NCBI GenBank assembly: GCA_008360955.1
Contig: LUCM01005575.1
Location: 124,001 to 188,000 of the forward strand
DNA length: 64,000 bases
Source of the DNA: Fasciolopsis buskii
Taxonomy: Eukaryota > Platyhelminthes > Trematoda > Plagiorchiida > Fasciolidae
Reading direction: 5' to 3'
Every line of letters begins with the position of its first letter. The first letter of the stretch is position 1. The notes beneath the pieces are model-generated. The model worked only from the letters and a program-made list of their open reading frames with translations, was not told where the DNA came from and made no database searches. Below are positions 48,601 through 62,200 of the stretch, one piece after another. A program made the position numbers and the translations under genes.

Positions 48601-48809
48601 AAACAGTGTTAATTGTAACTGGCCCTTATTTGATTAGGCGCTTAGGTGCCGTATAGAGGCTGCACCGTCACCAAATTTAGACTTACTGGTGGAAGCTTTG
48701 CTTGGCGGTAGCTGCCTGTGAATTTACGCCACTTCCGCCCTTCTCCAGCCTCGGTTAGAGACAGACCGAACAAATCTCCCGAAAGGACAGCAACCACGCT
48801 CTTCACTGG

Positions 48810-49400
48810 TTAAGAGAACAGATTCTGTGCTTTTTGTTCTCCGGTTGCCGTCTGGTTTACAGTCTCGGTATTGAAATTACCCACCGTGACCCTCCGTTTC
48901 CCAATGAACTGGGCACATTTAAATGGGCCTTGGGATCCCGTTTTGCATTTTATGAGCATAACTCCAAATGGCCAAGTACCTCCCCAAAGTCGTAACCGCA
49001 ACTTCCCGGGCTCTCATGTACTGCAACTACTTCTGGTGACTCTGGCGCGCACGACATCCTTGCCGTGCCTGCGGTTCCTTCTGTTGAGCTTTCCCGACTG
49101 TCCCCTTCAACCAAGATTGTTTCCGCATCACTCACCATTTTCAGCGGGGACAGACTCTTCCGCTAAAGTCATCAACTTAGGGAAGATATGCACCCAAAAT
49201 AGTTGCCGTCATTGCTATCCATGTGTCACTGTAAGGCTTCAGCCCTACGTAGCATTGCCTCCAGGTCGATGTTCTCCTATGACCTTCTGCATTCGCCCGG
49301 GGTCCTGGCGCTCCCCCTTCCGTAAACGAAGAAGGTCGCCTTATGACCACCCCGAGCAAATGGTGCCTTTACTCTCAAGTCTTCTGCATCCGACCTAAGC
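48810..49400 (-). pseudogene. CR1-like LINE endonuclease remnant
   Basis: The minus-strand frame at 48810-49001 contains RRVTVGNFNTETVNQTATGE, resembling the 'VVGDFNAP.VDW.TG' block with D changed to N. Upstream frames (49177-49359) include ATILGAYLP, resembling the 'LIG.VYRPP' strand. The catalytic SDH end was not identified. The position just upstream of the CR1-like RT supports the assignment. Confidence 0.5.
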
Positions 49401-49581
49401 TTCGTGATCACCAAGTCCAAGGCGAAGGGTGTGTAGAAACTCTCTCACCTGGTTGTATATATTGCACTAGGGCTATCCCTTGAATGAGACTGAGCATTTT
49501 ATGCCCAGAGGTCATCCTCCTTAACCCATCTCACTCTCTAGTCAACCGGCAGCGCGTCCATTACTGTTGTGATGCTTCTCC

Positions 49582-49754
49582 GGCGGTGGTCAAGTTGATA
49601 CGGTCATGGTGTCTGCAAATGAAGGTCGCCGGTTAGAACCCTTCCACCGCCGGTCAACTTCCCCACCGGGTTGTCCTAAGTTGTCGGCGGCCCTCTTCTT
49701 GAAAAACGATCTTCATCGTTAGTTCGTTAATAAAGGAAGATGAAAAGTAAAAGG
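49582..49754 (+). repeat. tRNA-derived SINE, copy B
   Basis: The plus strand begins ggcggtggtcaagttgatac and aligns over its full length with copy A (34041-34213, minus). The head carries a B-box-like ggttagaaccc, the body shares ccggtcaacttccccac, and the 3' part shares gttaataaaggaag followed by an A-rich tail (gatgaaaagtaaaag). It sits inside the CR1-like LINE in opposite orientation, so it inserted after that LINE. Confidence 0.75.
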
Positions 49755-49827
49755 TACCTGTATGTGGTCAAGAATTTGATTACCTTCTCCGTATGGTGCC
49801 ACAGGGATCTATTATAAACATAGAAAT

Positions 49828-50370
49828 TTAATTTTCCGTCTTGTTAATGCGACCAATGTTGAAACCTCCGGATGCAAGGTGAGTTGGAGTAGGTCCCTTG
49901 GAGTTGCTAATAGTAGTGCGCAGTTGGCGGGAGAACGCCGCTATTTTGCTATCCTGCCTCTGTTGTCTGTAGTTGTGACAGCCAGGTGGACACAATAGCT
50001 CCGCCTCGGCACTGTCTTCCCGACAAGTTTCTGCCGATGAGAGGCAGTCGTTGCCACCGGACTCCTTACAATGCGGTCTGTAAAAGATGTGCCTTCTTGC
50101 CCCCAGCCCACGGCTTCTGTTTGGAGCCACTGATAATGTGCACGCGGGCCCGATAATTGAGTGTAGTTCTCGTTCTTCAGTTCTTCCATTGTCTGCGAGG
50201 TGGACTTGTCATTGCCTGCACTCTCGTGTTTCTTGTAGCTGCTATCTAAAAGCAGATCCTGGAAAGCCACTGGATTCCATAGCCTTTTTGCTGCCTCAGG
50301 GCGTTCCTCTTCCGACAACCGATGGACGGAATTCTTTGGTTGACGTCCGTTTTCAGGCTTCATCAAAATC
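49828..50370 (-). other. Possible CR1-like LINE upstream ORF remnant
   Basis: Overlapping minus-strand frames (49828-50130 and 49941-50366) of ordinary composition lie directly upstream of the CR1-like endonuclease. One has Cys residues (CREDSAEAELLCPPGC), but no zinc-binding spacing I can name. Assigned to the LINE by position only. Confidence 0.3.
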
Positions 50371-52830
50371 CTTTAGTTCGTGAATTTTCTTCACTGTAAC
50401 CAAGGTAGTTTCCCATTACCTGACTGCCCGAATTGTACTACTTTGGCCTCATGCAATCCCCTGCTCGCCCAGAGTCAGGTCTTCATTTCTTCAGCCAGGA
50501 ACCTCTGTCAGAGCGTGGACCGGTATTCCGACTCGCCTTGATAGGTCCACTGTCTTCTGGCACAACTTCCCGTTCTCCTGATCGGCTTCTTTACAATAAG
50601 TTTCAGCTGAGCCTTCCATGACCACTTTTCTCTTGCCGCCTAGTGCCAACTCGGTAATGGCTTTTAGCCTTTCGGCCGAGTTGGCAAGTCCCTGTATCAA
50701 TTCCATCCGACTTCAACCGCAGTCATTCAGTTATTGACCAGATGAATATTCTCTCCTGTAGACCAGAACTTTTTCAGGCAAGTTGGATTTCCCCATTCAG
50801 CCAGAATTTATCTTGTACAACGATCTTGCTGCTATTCGGTTCTTTGCTTTCCCGTCCAGTACACTCCTTAGTAGGGAATAAGCTGGCACAGGATGGAAAT
50901 AACCAGAAAGGTCGAACGAGGTTTGCTAATTCTTCCGATGATAAACACAAGGGCTGGAAGTGAAGTCTGCGGGTATTATCTTACAGATCTCTCTGGGTAG
51001 TCTCAGCGACCCCATTACCGGTGAAAATCAGAGAGATCGAACTCACCTCCCACTTACGGCGGGTGACAGTTGGAATCTGAAAGACCTGAACTGCCCCTCT
51101 CGAAAAAGGTTGAGCCCGAGGATCTTGGTTCCTACACTATTTCTTCATCACTCGAAGTACGGGCTGAAGCAAAAGAAATATGGGGAAACGGGTGCGGCGT
51201 CTACTGTTTTGAAAAAAACAGCCCTCCTTCCATCAGAACTTCTTTCGGCATTGTCCTGGGATCCTAGGTCCATAGCTGAGTCACAGAACGCTAGTGGTTT
51301 ATTCACAGTAGGCTGGCTCGAAAGCGCCAACCAAAATCGCAGTTGTCTTTTTTGCCCTTACTTTAAATGATGTACTTTCATGACTGAGGTCGTGCAGGCA
51401 TCGCTTTTCCCCGAAGACCATTGAAATTTGCAGGGTCTCCATTACCGGTTTTCAAAGCACTGTGGGGGAGGGCACTGGTAAATTATCAGTATGTTCGTGA
51501 CCAGACCTGGATTCCAACGTGCTTCTAAACTTAGCCTTGTGCACGGTTGTGTTTGTTGACCTGGATTACGAGGATGCCCGCAAAAGTGCCCTCAAGTAAC
51601 CGTGAATGCAACAAAGCAATTAGCTAAGATGTAAGGTGCTAGCTCAACTAATGTCATATAAGTTTTTAAAGTGTCAATATTGCATTACCGCCTAATTACT
51701 CACGGCAGTCGTGCCAGTATTTTTGGCCATTAATATATAGTACCCCAGTTCTTTACCACAGGGCTACCCTACTTCTCACTGAACAATTATCCCTCTACCA
51801 CGCTTCATTGCTTAATTTGTCGCTGGACATAATGCCAGGGCGGGAAAGTTTCCATATGTCGGTACGTTTGCAACAGGTAGTTACTTTATGTTTCCAGGGT
51901 TTTACCCGAAAATGGTGTCTTCGAGGACATTACTCCGGTTAGCAACGCGCTGTCCAGGTCATTTACGTGATGGTGACTGGGCCGCTAAAAACTATTTGCA
52001 AAACAGGTCAATTAAAATGTGTACATGAAAATATTTTTGTAACGTGTGGAAGCCATCACAATGAGTAAGGCATCATAGAGAAAAGGAAGACGGTGCATAA
52101 TCTGACCGATGGCCGCTGGTATCGGAGGCTGAGGTAGAGGACCAGCCTGCTGTTGATTTTGCTTTTACTACGTGAATTGGCGACGCCTGTGGGCGGTGCA
52201 TCACAGACGGAAATGTCCTTAAAAGTAAGGGCAACCGTGAGGAAGTTGCCAAAGGCTCCATCATGAGGCCAGTAGCATCCAGGTTGATTGAAACCTGCTT
52301 CCCCGTTCTTCTGTTCATTCCTGTCTCGATGCCAGATTATTCCTGCTCAGCTGCTCCTGATGACACTGATTCTGTTCTTCTTCGTCGTCTATTTTCTGCT
52401 CCACGTGTTTACCCTTTTGTTTTGTCCCAGTAATCTCTGACTGTGGTCACTTTACGGACATTTGATGTATTCAAGGATCACATGGATTACTGTAGAACGG
52501 ACCGTCCTACCGCGAATCTCGTATTACATTTGCTTGGCCTTAACCTTTGTGACTACTTGTGCGCCACTTTTACTAAGCTCGGTACGACTGCAATGCTGGC
52601 AACCCTGACACTGGACCGGCACAGGGAAAAGACAGGCGGGAGTGACAGCAGGTTGAGTAAATTTCGAGAGCAGCGTGCGAGCGAAGCGTGCGTGAGTTAC
52701 GTGCAAATGGCGACCGCGCTTGGCGGTCAACGTTTGGTTAAACAAACTATCTGGAGGAATAAATCCAAGGTCCGCTGCATTACGGCGGCTTGTTTTATTG
52801 TCGTTTTATCGCTCACCGTGGTCGACTGTA
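50371..52830. other. Mosaic of unassigned, probably LINE-derived sequence
   Basis: Several frames of moderate length on both strands (for example 50960-51370 plus, 50491-50706 minus, 52443-52922 plus) occur in sequence that looks GC-richer than the first 35 kb. None has a recognised domain. Position beside CR1-like pieces and repeats suggests old LINE ORF1-type sequence, which is inference. Confidence 0.3.
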
Positions 52831-52834
52831 GACT

Positions 52835-53105
52835 TTCCTTTTTACATCGGTTTTTGGCTGTCGCGCACAGGCAAATCTTTTTCGACCTGATCAAGCATGC
52901 GAAATTCATTGTGCTTACTTGAACCACGAGACGAATACCTTTTACTTGTCTCTTTTCATCGAGCATTCATTTTTGCTAGCACCTTTGCCCTAATTTTGAC
53001 CAAGGATCGCCGTCAAAGATGTGGCTGCTGTATAAAATAATTCCTAATTCATGAATGTTATCGTAGAACTTGCGGAGCAGTCTTGTTCTCCCTTGGGTTT
53101 CCAAT
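52835..53105 (+). repeat. Dispersed repeat, copy 1 of 2
   Basis: It shares with 58990-59295, in the same orientation, tttacatcggtttttggctg (a/g variant), a ctgatc block and a degenerate middle. It also shares the end gaacttgcggagcagtc and ttgttctcccttgggtttcc (in the other copy gaatttgtggagctctgtc and atgttgccctgggttcc). About 270-300 bp, strongly diverged. Confidence 0.5.
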
Positions 53106-56100
53106 CACATTTGGCCATGCATTACTTTGAGGTTTCAAGGGCTATCTAGGATGTGGGAAACCTTGCATTGGGCAAATCGTGCTGTAAATTGCTGATAGGC
53201 TTCATACAAATCAAGGGTAGTTCGTTTGGTCATTATGCGGTCACTGCAATCTTCTCATCTCCGTTGTTAGTAAAACAAACACTGATTATCCTATTGTTAT
53301 CACCTTCAAGTTGCCCGATTCCTATGTCAGTGTTGCATTTCTTGAATTGAGATTCGCCCACTTCCAACTAAAACCTTTTTAATGGATTTTATACGCCATT
53401 TAACCACGTTTTAGTCTCTTACACTGATTGGATTCCCACAGGCAGAAGAATTTATCCCGCACCTTGGGGCTGCCTTGGCTCTACCAATGTTCACCTCATT
53501 TCCCTTAGTGGTTAGCTCCATACATTTCGCAAACTCATCTGCCTCGTCGAATCAGAACAGAAAATACAAACTGTTGAGCTTTTTTATATAGCGCACTTTT
53601 GATCACTGCTGTTGAATGTTGCTTTTGAGTCTGCGGAAACATTTGAGATTTAATTTTGTTTGTACGTAGGTAAACCCTATTATTCAAAACGTTAAAACGT
53701 GAAAATAAATGTAGTTTTGCGTTTGAAATTGGGGTTGGGCTGTGCATTGTTCGAAATTCACCTACACTGCCCGGTGTATTGAACATGAAGCTCCTCAAAC
53801 CTTTTTTGCTGCAACAAGCACAAAATGACCCCGCCCGGTTTCAGTGACTGTCGTCACTCACGCTGGTGCACAGTGGTCAGCCGGCTATCACATTATTTCT
53901 TATTATAAAGTTTATTTTCAGTTTCTCCCTAGTCCTCTCCACTGTCGTCCTTGGCGAAAGCGTGGGTTCAATCTGTCTCTTAAGAGCTGAGCCCACAGGC
54001 TAAAAGGAAAGATGGATAGAGCAGTGACCTAACTTTGGCTGGCCGTCAAGTAAGCACAGGATTTTTGAAGTACGCTCAGGCGTCAAATTTTGTGTCACTC
54101 TGTTCATTTTACCAAGTATTTTCCCTCCCCTTAAGGTGGGTTTTTGCTTCTGGTTCCCATATTTCTTCACCTTTCACGCGCTAACGTTATTCCCTTATTT
54201 GTTTGTCCGTGTAGTTGTACCACGCGTTGCTGCCCGCTATAACTTATTTTATGTAGAATATCGGAGACAACGTCACACCAATTGAAGAAAGGATGGGCGG
54301 AATGTCCTGCGTGGTTGTTAACTGGCACGGCGCCCACTGAATTCACTTTTGGTGATGAAATCAGTTTATCTTCTGAATTGATGTTCTCCTTCCATGTCCG
54401 GTTTTTAGTCGAGTGCATCCGATGTTTACTGAAGGCGCTGTATTCTTGCTTAAACATCAAGCTTGCTGGCTGGTTCCCGAATACAGATTTCAGCTATCGC
54501 GCCGGAACTGCCTGCTGTTGCTAGGGGCTTCTTGGACGTCTGCGCTGCTCTCAACCGAAAAATGTCCATCTACACGCTTTAGTGTTTCTTGATTTCAACC
54601 CCAATCTAACTGCATTCGAATTCACCACTGTAGGTTGTATGGAGAAATTACTCCTGACTGTGGTTCACACGCGTCAAAATCACAAGTTGACAGCATAGTA
54701 ATGAAAATGCGTTACCCGAAGCCCAGTAGTCGGATCGGCTGGCGCCAAAGTCCTTATCAATAAATCCAATATAGCATTTACCGACATACCCGTTAAATTA
54801 CATTCCCATAAGAAAATGCTGTAGCCGGAGTTTCGTGATCTACGCAATGCGTAATCCTTTACGCCTGGACCAAGTGCTGCCCTCAGACAGCGGAAAGGGA
54901 AGGCCCACAAATTTTACATCTTTCTACCAGACCAACAACCGAGATGGCCTCGATGACTGAGTTCCACTGCGGATCCCAAACTTATAGTTTTCTGCGGAAG
55001 AGCAATGTTTGCAGGATTTGCATGCTACTTGTCCTGGAATTGGCAGAGCAAAAAAACCTGTAGTGAAACAAAAGACGGAGTGGGAACCTACCAGCAGAGC
55101 ACAAATTCCCGGAATCGACCATGGCAGGCCAAAACCTCTCCTGTTAAACCGAAACACAATGAACTTTATTTTGTCCCTCTTGCTCTTTTATTTTGGCCAG
55201 AGACACTCACACTCGTTATTGTCGATCGTGGATTTATTTTTATCATTATGCCGTGTCTGTGGAATCTGCTTCGACGGGCCCAAATTTGTCCACTGTTCAG
55301 TGTGTTTTAGCATCTGTTGCTCAGACTTCGTTGGATCAATATAACCTGTCGTTAGTTTTCTAAATCTAAAAATCTAAACGAAACTCCGACCAAGAGATAA
55401 TTCGGTCAAACCACCAAACAAGTTGAAGCCAACAACTTAAAAAACATGTATTCGCAAATTTGCCGTCTGAAACAAAAAGAATGACAGATAATAATGACGA
55501 ATGATATTAATGAATAGAAGCTGCAAGGAGCATTATTGGCCGTAGCCCTTTTGCGGCTGAGCCTTACGAATCAAGCCGAAATGTACAAAACATCCCAGCA
55601 GTGGGTGAAGGGTCTGAAGACCCGGAATGCGATGATGGAAGACGTGAAACTTCCAAGCAAATTGTAAAAGGTTTTAATGTCGCTTTGAAGAGAACCGACA
55701 AACTAAAATACCTCTACGTTGCATGAGAGTTTGCTTAAATGAATAAAACTTGAGGTTATCATGGCATTCGTTAAGCTGCCAGGGCATTGAAAATGTACTT
55801 TTGGCCGCCTTATTGATAACTTATTCGCCGATCAGCGATGGAGAATGATTTTGTTTCATCCATTTTGGGCTTGTTGTTTTGAAGTCCCACGCTCTCCACA
55901 AATCTCAGAGCGTCGATGCCTGCTCTCGTTATTTTGCAACCCCTAGAAACTCCGCAAGAATTTTTCTGGCCCGTTAGCATGCACCGGTTTAGTCTGAAAT
56001 CCGAAAATGGAATTCTGCCACTAATAGTGCTGCATGTCTACAGACTGCTGCCGCGCCGTGAAATGATTCCTGCCCAAGCTATATAACTGAAAACGACGAG

Positions 56101-58985
56101 GATTGCACAGCGACCAGAACACGTCCTGAGGTTTATTTAAAAGTCATGCCCTTTGAAGCAAAACGGGAGAGCTTTCAGTTGATGGAATGCACTCTGCTCA
56201 GTAGCTTTAGAGACAAGGTTGAGCTTCGCAATAGCCTAATGCCAAAACGTTACTTGGTAAGCTGTCCACGCAAGCTGTAGCAAAGCTGTTTTGCGATGTA
56301 TCGCCAGAATTGCACGTAAATTTTCCACATGATTTCTGCATCCCTTGATTGTCAGGGACCTTTTCGCATCTCATTTTCGACAGACGCCTCTGTATCCTCC
56401 TTTATCAAAGTTTATTTACAGCGCTATTTTAAAAAGTGGCCATCATTATCGGGCGTTACGGCACTTGTCGTCGACCCGCGTGAAAACGAAGTGCTGGAAT
56501 ATGGCGTCGCCTCGCCGTGGCTAACCAGTCAAAACCATGGTGGCGGAAAAGCAAGATGTTTCCACTGGACGGAAGATTTTTCACTAGTCAAAATGATTCA
56601 AGTTTGTCATGCGAGAACGTGGCTCATGAACAACCCGGAACGAACGTTGCCGAGGATTTCTAGCTGTCTCAATTTGCACAGGTTGCCTCAAATCCATTGC
56701 AAAGCCTAGTGTGAGCCCGATTGATGGTCCTGTCTCCAATAGTGAAACTCCTCATGGGTATCTCTTATGCAAAACTGCGACATGATCGGGAGCTGTCAGC
56801 AGGGGCGTCTACAAAAGACGGCTAAGTTATGGGCATCGCGATTAAAGTGCGTTATCAAGCCTCCGGTGGCACGCTTATTTAGATAGTGCCTGCCCCTGGA
56901 AACGCCACATATTATCGGCCTTCACTACTGCCCCCGAAAGAATAGTGGATGCAGTGTCATAATATTCCTCGTCGCTGTTGATTTTACTCAAAACTGCAGC
57001 GACGGCAAACCAGTTGTTTTGATCGGCCAGATCAAAATTTCTCAATGTTCAGGTCAGGTAATATACCCAAGCCAAATTAGTCGGCAGACTGGTCGATTAC
57101 CGAATACCTAACAGAATCAGCCGAAAATATGTGCTTTTGTACAACAAACCAGCCAGGGTGGCTGCCTCGTCTGAATATTGTCCAAATAGGTCAAGTTGGT
57201 GATGATAAAGAATGGGTTATTGGACACAACCTTTCCAAACTCCAGCATAGCCATAAAATTAGCGCCAATTGGCGGTCCCGATTTTCAACAGTTTCCAAGA
57301 AAAAGGGGCATCTAAGTTACCCGGGGTAAGGCCACATCCTCCACATCTGCACCGCAGTCTCCAATATTTTGGAATCCCGGATTCATTTTGGTCCCCTTAT
57401 TTTACTTGCTGCCCTATCCGATGATGTTCTCATGCCCGCTTGGAGAGCGCCTTCTTGAAAGCCCTTAAACAAATTGTCTCAGTCTCCAAAATAAGAAGCC
57501 GGAATGCAGTCGGAAGGTACAGATCCCTGCTTAGCAGCCACCGCTAAGATCCGGTAAACAGAATTTCTCGGGAACGAAACAAAAACTGAAGGACAGACAT
57601 TGATAAGTTGGGACTGGTAAGAGGACTTACTGGTTAGATCATAATTCACGTCAAGAACGTCCTCCCAGTACCATCTGCATAATATCCTTCCAAACCCCCC
57701 TAGCGACCCTGTGCTAGTCAAATTACACCTTTGTGGTAAACTGCACTCCCACAGACCTGCTGCACCGCTCCTCCATGCCGCTCGGGGAACCAGTAACTGG
57801 AAGTCAGATATTCGTTGCTTTGCCTACTCGATTCTCATAAGTGGTGAAAACTCCACTGGACCGCTATGGACAAAATATCCCAAAACTTTCTTTTCAGCAT
57901 GCCCCTTATAACCCCGGTCGCAAAATCTTTTTGGAGTAGTATGCTCTCTGCGCAAACAGTTTCTGCAAGAGTCAACGAGCTTTGCTTCGGGAACTGGTGA
58001 TCAGTTGTAACGATAAGCTTGCGAAAGAGGTTATTCTCCTGGGGCCACCAGATAAAATCGATCGATCTCCTCTGCGACTCCATATTGCCATGAAAATCAA
58101 TCATTACACAAAGCAGAATAGTGTGGCACTTTAAGTATAACGTCTTTCAGAGTACAAGTCTATGGAACATAAAGGCTTTATCAGCCTATCACCCAGATTT
58201 AGACCGCGGACCTTCTAATAAAGAATTCCGATAGTTATTCTTGGCAGCTGGTTTAATCCTTCAGTAAATGTTCCTTTCTCGGGGGCATCCGGGACGCATG
58301 CAATGTAAGTAATTGTGAAGTAAAATTATACAGCTTAATGAAATGTCCAAGTGCGCTGAATGAGAAAGTGAACAAACACAAAAGGGAACCAAACTGAACG
58401 GATGGTGGAGCTGGGAATATTCGACTAAGCTTAAGCTGGCAGAGCCTGCGGCACAGTATGCAAGCTGCAATTTCCTCACCATATGGCAGGGTGGTGGTCA
58501 GAAAGGAAGTGGAGATAAGTGGAATGACTGAAATAAAGAAACTCTGGATGCGTCATAACGAAATACGTAAAGCACTCAGCAAAGGGGCGAAGCCCGACAA
58601 AGGGAAAGCTGATGAGGGGCAAGTATGGGCATGCAGACAAACAGGGCGTGCAAATTCAAAGGGCAGTCTTCCTGCAGGAGCACCTGATCAGATGCAAGAA
58701 ACATTGCGAAGCTGGTCAGAAGTTGAATAATTCTGAAATTTATGGAATTATTAGAAGTTTCTTACTTCCGCACCTTTATTCTTTCTCTCTCTGATGCCAA
58801 ACCACTCTCGCCGAACCTTCTCCCAAATGGCAATGACTTCGGTCGTCATTTGGTTTCAGCTCGATACATCTTACTCTCGCTTTTTACCGTACTCTCCGTT
58901 TGAGATTACTTCACAGCCATTTGTTTTAGTCGAGTGGTAACATGTTTTGTTGGAGTCCAGTTACGCTTTATCATCCATATTGGTC
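53106..58985. other. Mosaic of unassigned sequence
   Basis: No supported gene. A plus-strand frame at 55009-55344 holds a Cys cluster, CRVCGICFDGPKFVHCSVCF (55249-55308), that could be a degenerate zinc-binding module of a LINE ORF1. The minus-strand frames at 57479-58104 loosely resemble a LINE RT N-terminus but lack decisive blocks. The 126-residue plus-strand frame at 56329-56709 has no recognisable motif. Confidence 0.3.
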
Positions 58986-58989
58986 AGGC

Positions 58990-59295
58990 GTGGAGTTTTG
59001 GTTCATTTACATCAGTTTTTGGCTGTCAGGCTCAGTAAAACGTTTGCTGAACCTGATCGGGCGCGCGTGACCTCCTGCGTTCGCTTGATTCGTGGAACAG
59101 GTATCTTCCATTTACCCCTTCGAGCAACTCATTATTCTGCAACGGAAATTGACCTATTTTTGGCTGCTTTTTGGATGAACAATAAACGGAACTTACTTCC
59201 AAAAGGGATGGCTTTTGTGAACAGGCTTGATAAGTCATAAATGACACCATGGAATTTGTGGAGCTCTGTCATGTTGCCCTGGGTTCCGCATCGAA
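58990..59295 (+). repeat. Dispersed repeat, copy 2 of 2
   Basis: Partner of 52835-53105 in the same orientation. It is followed by gggcgccacccagagggtgt and similar sequence that looks like a LINE 3' region, but no tail repeat was identified. Confidence 0.5.
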
Positions 59296-62200
59296 TAAAG
59301 TAATGCGCTACTCCGGGGCTTCAGGGCGCCACCCAGAGGGTGTGAAGTTTATCACCGGGTAAAGTGAACTCTGACTAGCTGGGGATATTCACCCGGAATC
59401 AGACTCATACGTGTTCCGCGCTGCATTTTTGCATAAGTAATCCTGGTTTGTAAAAGTGTTACAGATTTCGAATGCTTTGTAATCTTTGAAGAGGTGCAGC
59501 AAAGAAATAAGAATTCAAAAGCGAAATCTTCTGGTGAGCAAGTTTGGAAGCTAGGCCTGAGAGTGGCCACCCAAAGGTAAAGTGGTTCTGGGGCGATTTT
59601 GGAAAACCTTAATTTGAGGACTACAATAGAACAAAACTGTGCCTGAATGAGTTCGGATGCGGCAGTGAGTAGAACGGATAATGGGAAGGAATGCGGAGTG
59701 TTTAGATGTTAGTGCACAAGTAGTGAGTAAACAGTGGGACTGCGCCTCGTTAATCATACTGTTGCCATTTTGATGGGGCCAACCGAGTGCTTGGTAAGGA
59801 ATATATAAAACACATTTTGTAGTGAAAAACAGGAAGTGTGATCAGCCGACCCACATACATCCGCATGCTGCTGCAGTTGAGCTGGCAGCTGGATAGGCGC
59901 CGTCCGAAGCGAAGAACATAGCCGCAATCCACAACGACGTGATCAAGGCAAAAGATTCATAGAAAAATAAGCAGATCCAATCAAAGTTCGTCAAAGTGGA
60001 GGCGGCGAACTTGGTGTTGCCAGGAGCATCAGTCTGCTGCAGGCGGACACGAAAGCAGGTCAGCCTGAAGGGTCAAATTTTTACTGACCCGGGAGGATGC
60101 GTGTTAGGACATGTGTCCGAAATCGTCCTAAGTAGAATCTGATGGTTGTTATGCAAGTCAGCCCAGCTTGGTAACCTGTCAGACAACGTGCCAAAAGAAA
60201 TCCCCTCCTTCATCAGCTATGTATTCCTGGTGGGTTGGTGCATTGCTGCCGGCTGTGCGAATAATCAGTGTCTGGTTGCCCAACCTGGAAGGGCACGGAA
60301 GTTAATATAGAAAGATTTCTGTGCATCTTTCCGGTATTGGTATATACCTAGAGGGAGGATAACGCTCTAATTCGGGAGTCGCCAAAAGAATTAAAAGCTG
60401 CTCATGACCATGTACAACCGTAGGGCTATGGACATAAGTCAGCCTCCTGAATCCAACAGAATCCTTCTGGGGATTGCTCCGGTTATACGTATGACTGAAA
60501 TGTAATTTCTTCACAGGCTACCATAAACGTTGCAGAGCACGATACAGAGTAGTTCAAGATCATACAAAAAGGAATCCTGTGCCGCGCACACAACCGGTTT
60601 CGATCTGTCTCAGCCCATGCAACACACCGGAAAAAGAATCTTATCTCCGCCGATGCGGAATTACGCGCTTAGCCTTTGGGAACCTCATCTAAGCAGGTGG
60701 TTGAGAACTTTAAGGGTCACTATCTGTCTTTCTTCAGTCTGGTCTGTCATTCTGTTCGTCCTCACACCAACCACCTTCCAAAAAGGCCTCTCTCCGGTCA
60801 AGACACCCCCCAGATGGAGTCGGGCTCATGAAAATAGACGAAAACCACTGGGGCTTCCGAAACCAGTCAGTAAAATTTGCTTCCACAGCACATAACGGCC
60901 TGTTTCAATCTTGTTTGTGAGCACGTAGGAGTTCTGAATATTGGAATGATTCGTTCGTTAGTCATGTTTTCCACAAAAACCCGAAGTGCCCCAACAAGCT
61001 CCAGTCTGTTCAACGCAACTGGTATCCCCATCAAATTTTCGCGGCACGAAATGTAAAGCTAAAGCCTTACTTACCTGCATGAAAATAAACTTATCTTTTC
61101 CATTCTGCACGAGCCAATCCTCGACAGGTCCTGAATCATCAGTATGTCTTGCTAATGGGCGGCTTGATAGGCGCTTAGCAAGGGGATGAGGCGATCGGCG
61201 CGATCTTTCGTAGTTTCAAAAAGGTGTTTGACGGAATGCCCTGCGACGCACTGCTCTTCAAAATTTAACCATCAGGTACATCGAGTGAGTCAACCCGCAG
61301 TTGTAAATTTTGCAGAATTCATTTTCCAAGCTGTTGTCCTTCTTGCGTGCATGCTATTTCGTAGAAAACCCAGTGTTCCCTTCAGAAATGTCCATAAATT
61401 TTCCGCATTTTTAGTTCTACACCGTTTTCGTCCGTTCATTATAGTCCGTCACTTTATTTTATGAAGTGTCTCCGCGCCTTACCAAAGAACAGCTCTGTAA
61501 AACTCAATATAAGAAAATTTAGCATGCCACCGTTCCTGTCAAAATCACAAATATCTGACTAATCGGTCGGGCGTGTGATGTATTTGTAAAATAAAAAAGA
61601 TTCGAAGTCACTGAGAAACAACTGACCGGTGATTTCACCCAGCTGACATCAGCTGAGGCAGTCTTCTCCAATTTGGCCACACTGTTCCATTCGATCTAAC
61701 TATTGTCAAACCACTTCTTGCACGTTCTTGCCGGGACTGGTCGATTCCTTGACTCGGTGTTCTGTGAACCACCTAGGTGTATTCAAAACTCCGAGTGTGC
61801 TATGATATTTAGTATCCCAAACCGCCAACCTCTGAAGGTTCACGAAACCACAATGAACGCGTACGACATGAGTCACCATGGCAGTCATGGCATTAGACTA
61901 GAATAAATGATTCATAATAAATCGTTTCGCCCCTAACGCAATTCCGGAACGATAAAATAGTCCATGATTCCATCAGAAAGCATGGTACTATTGCGGTTAA
62001 TACCCTGTACAAACCTACCAATGTTGCGTGTACAAAACCCCTCCCAGAAGAGTAGTGCTTCGTCTTCAAAAATGGCACAGTGGCCTCGGAACAGATTACT
62101 AGATTTCCCTGTCCTCTTCTTAAAACAATTAAAACTTCATTCAGACCCAACAATCACCATACTTCCTTCAAAATTTGAAACGGACTTAGACAATCCACTC

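Larger units (their letters stand above)
47530..50370 (-). mobile_element. CR1-like LINE retrotransposon, decayed, with nested SINE
   Basis: Minus-strand element of about 2.8 kb with RT and C-terminal domain (47530-48600), endonuclease remnants (about 48810-49400) and possible upstream ORF sequence (49828-50370). A SINE in the opposite orientation occupies 49582-49754. All coding parts are broken. The 5' boundary is not visible; further decayed relatives may continue beyond 50.4 kb. Confidence 0.6.

Noticed and set aside
56329..56709. 126-residue plus-strand frame as a transferred or contaminant gene
   Set aside because: Composition differs from the left third of the window but matches its neighbours, and no family motif is visible.
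57479..58104. CR1-like RT N-terminal region on the minus strand
   Set aside because: Only a loose resemblance (QGSVPSDC to the 'G.VP.DW' block) with no second block to support it.
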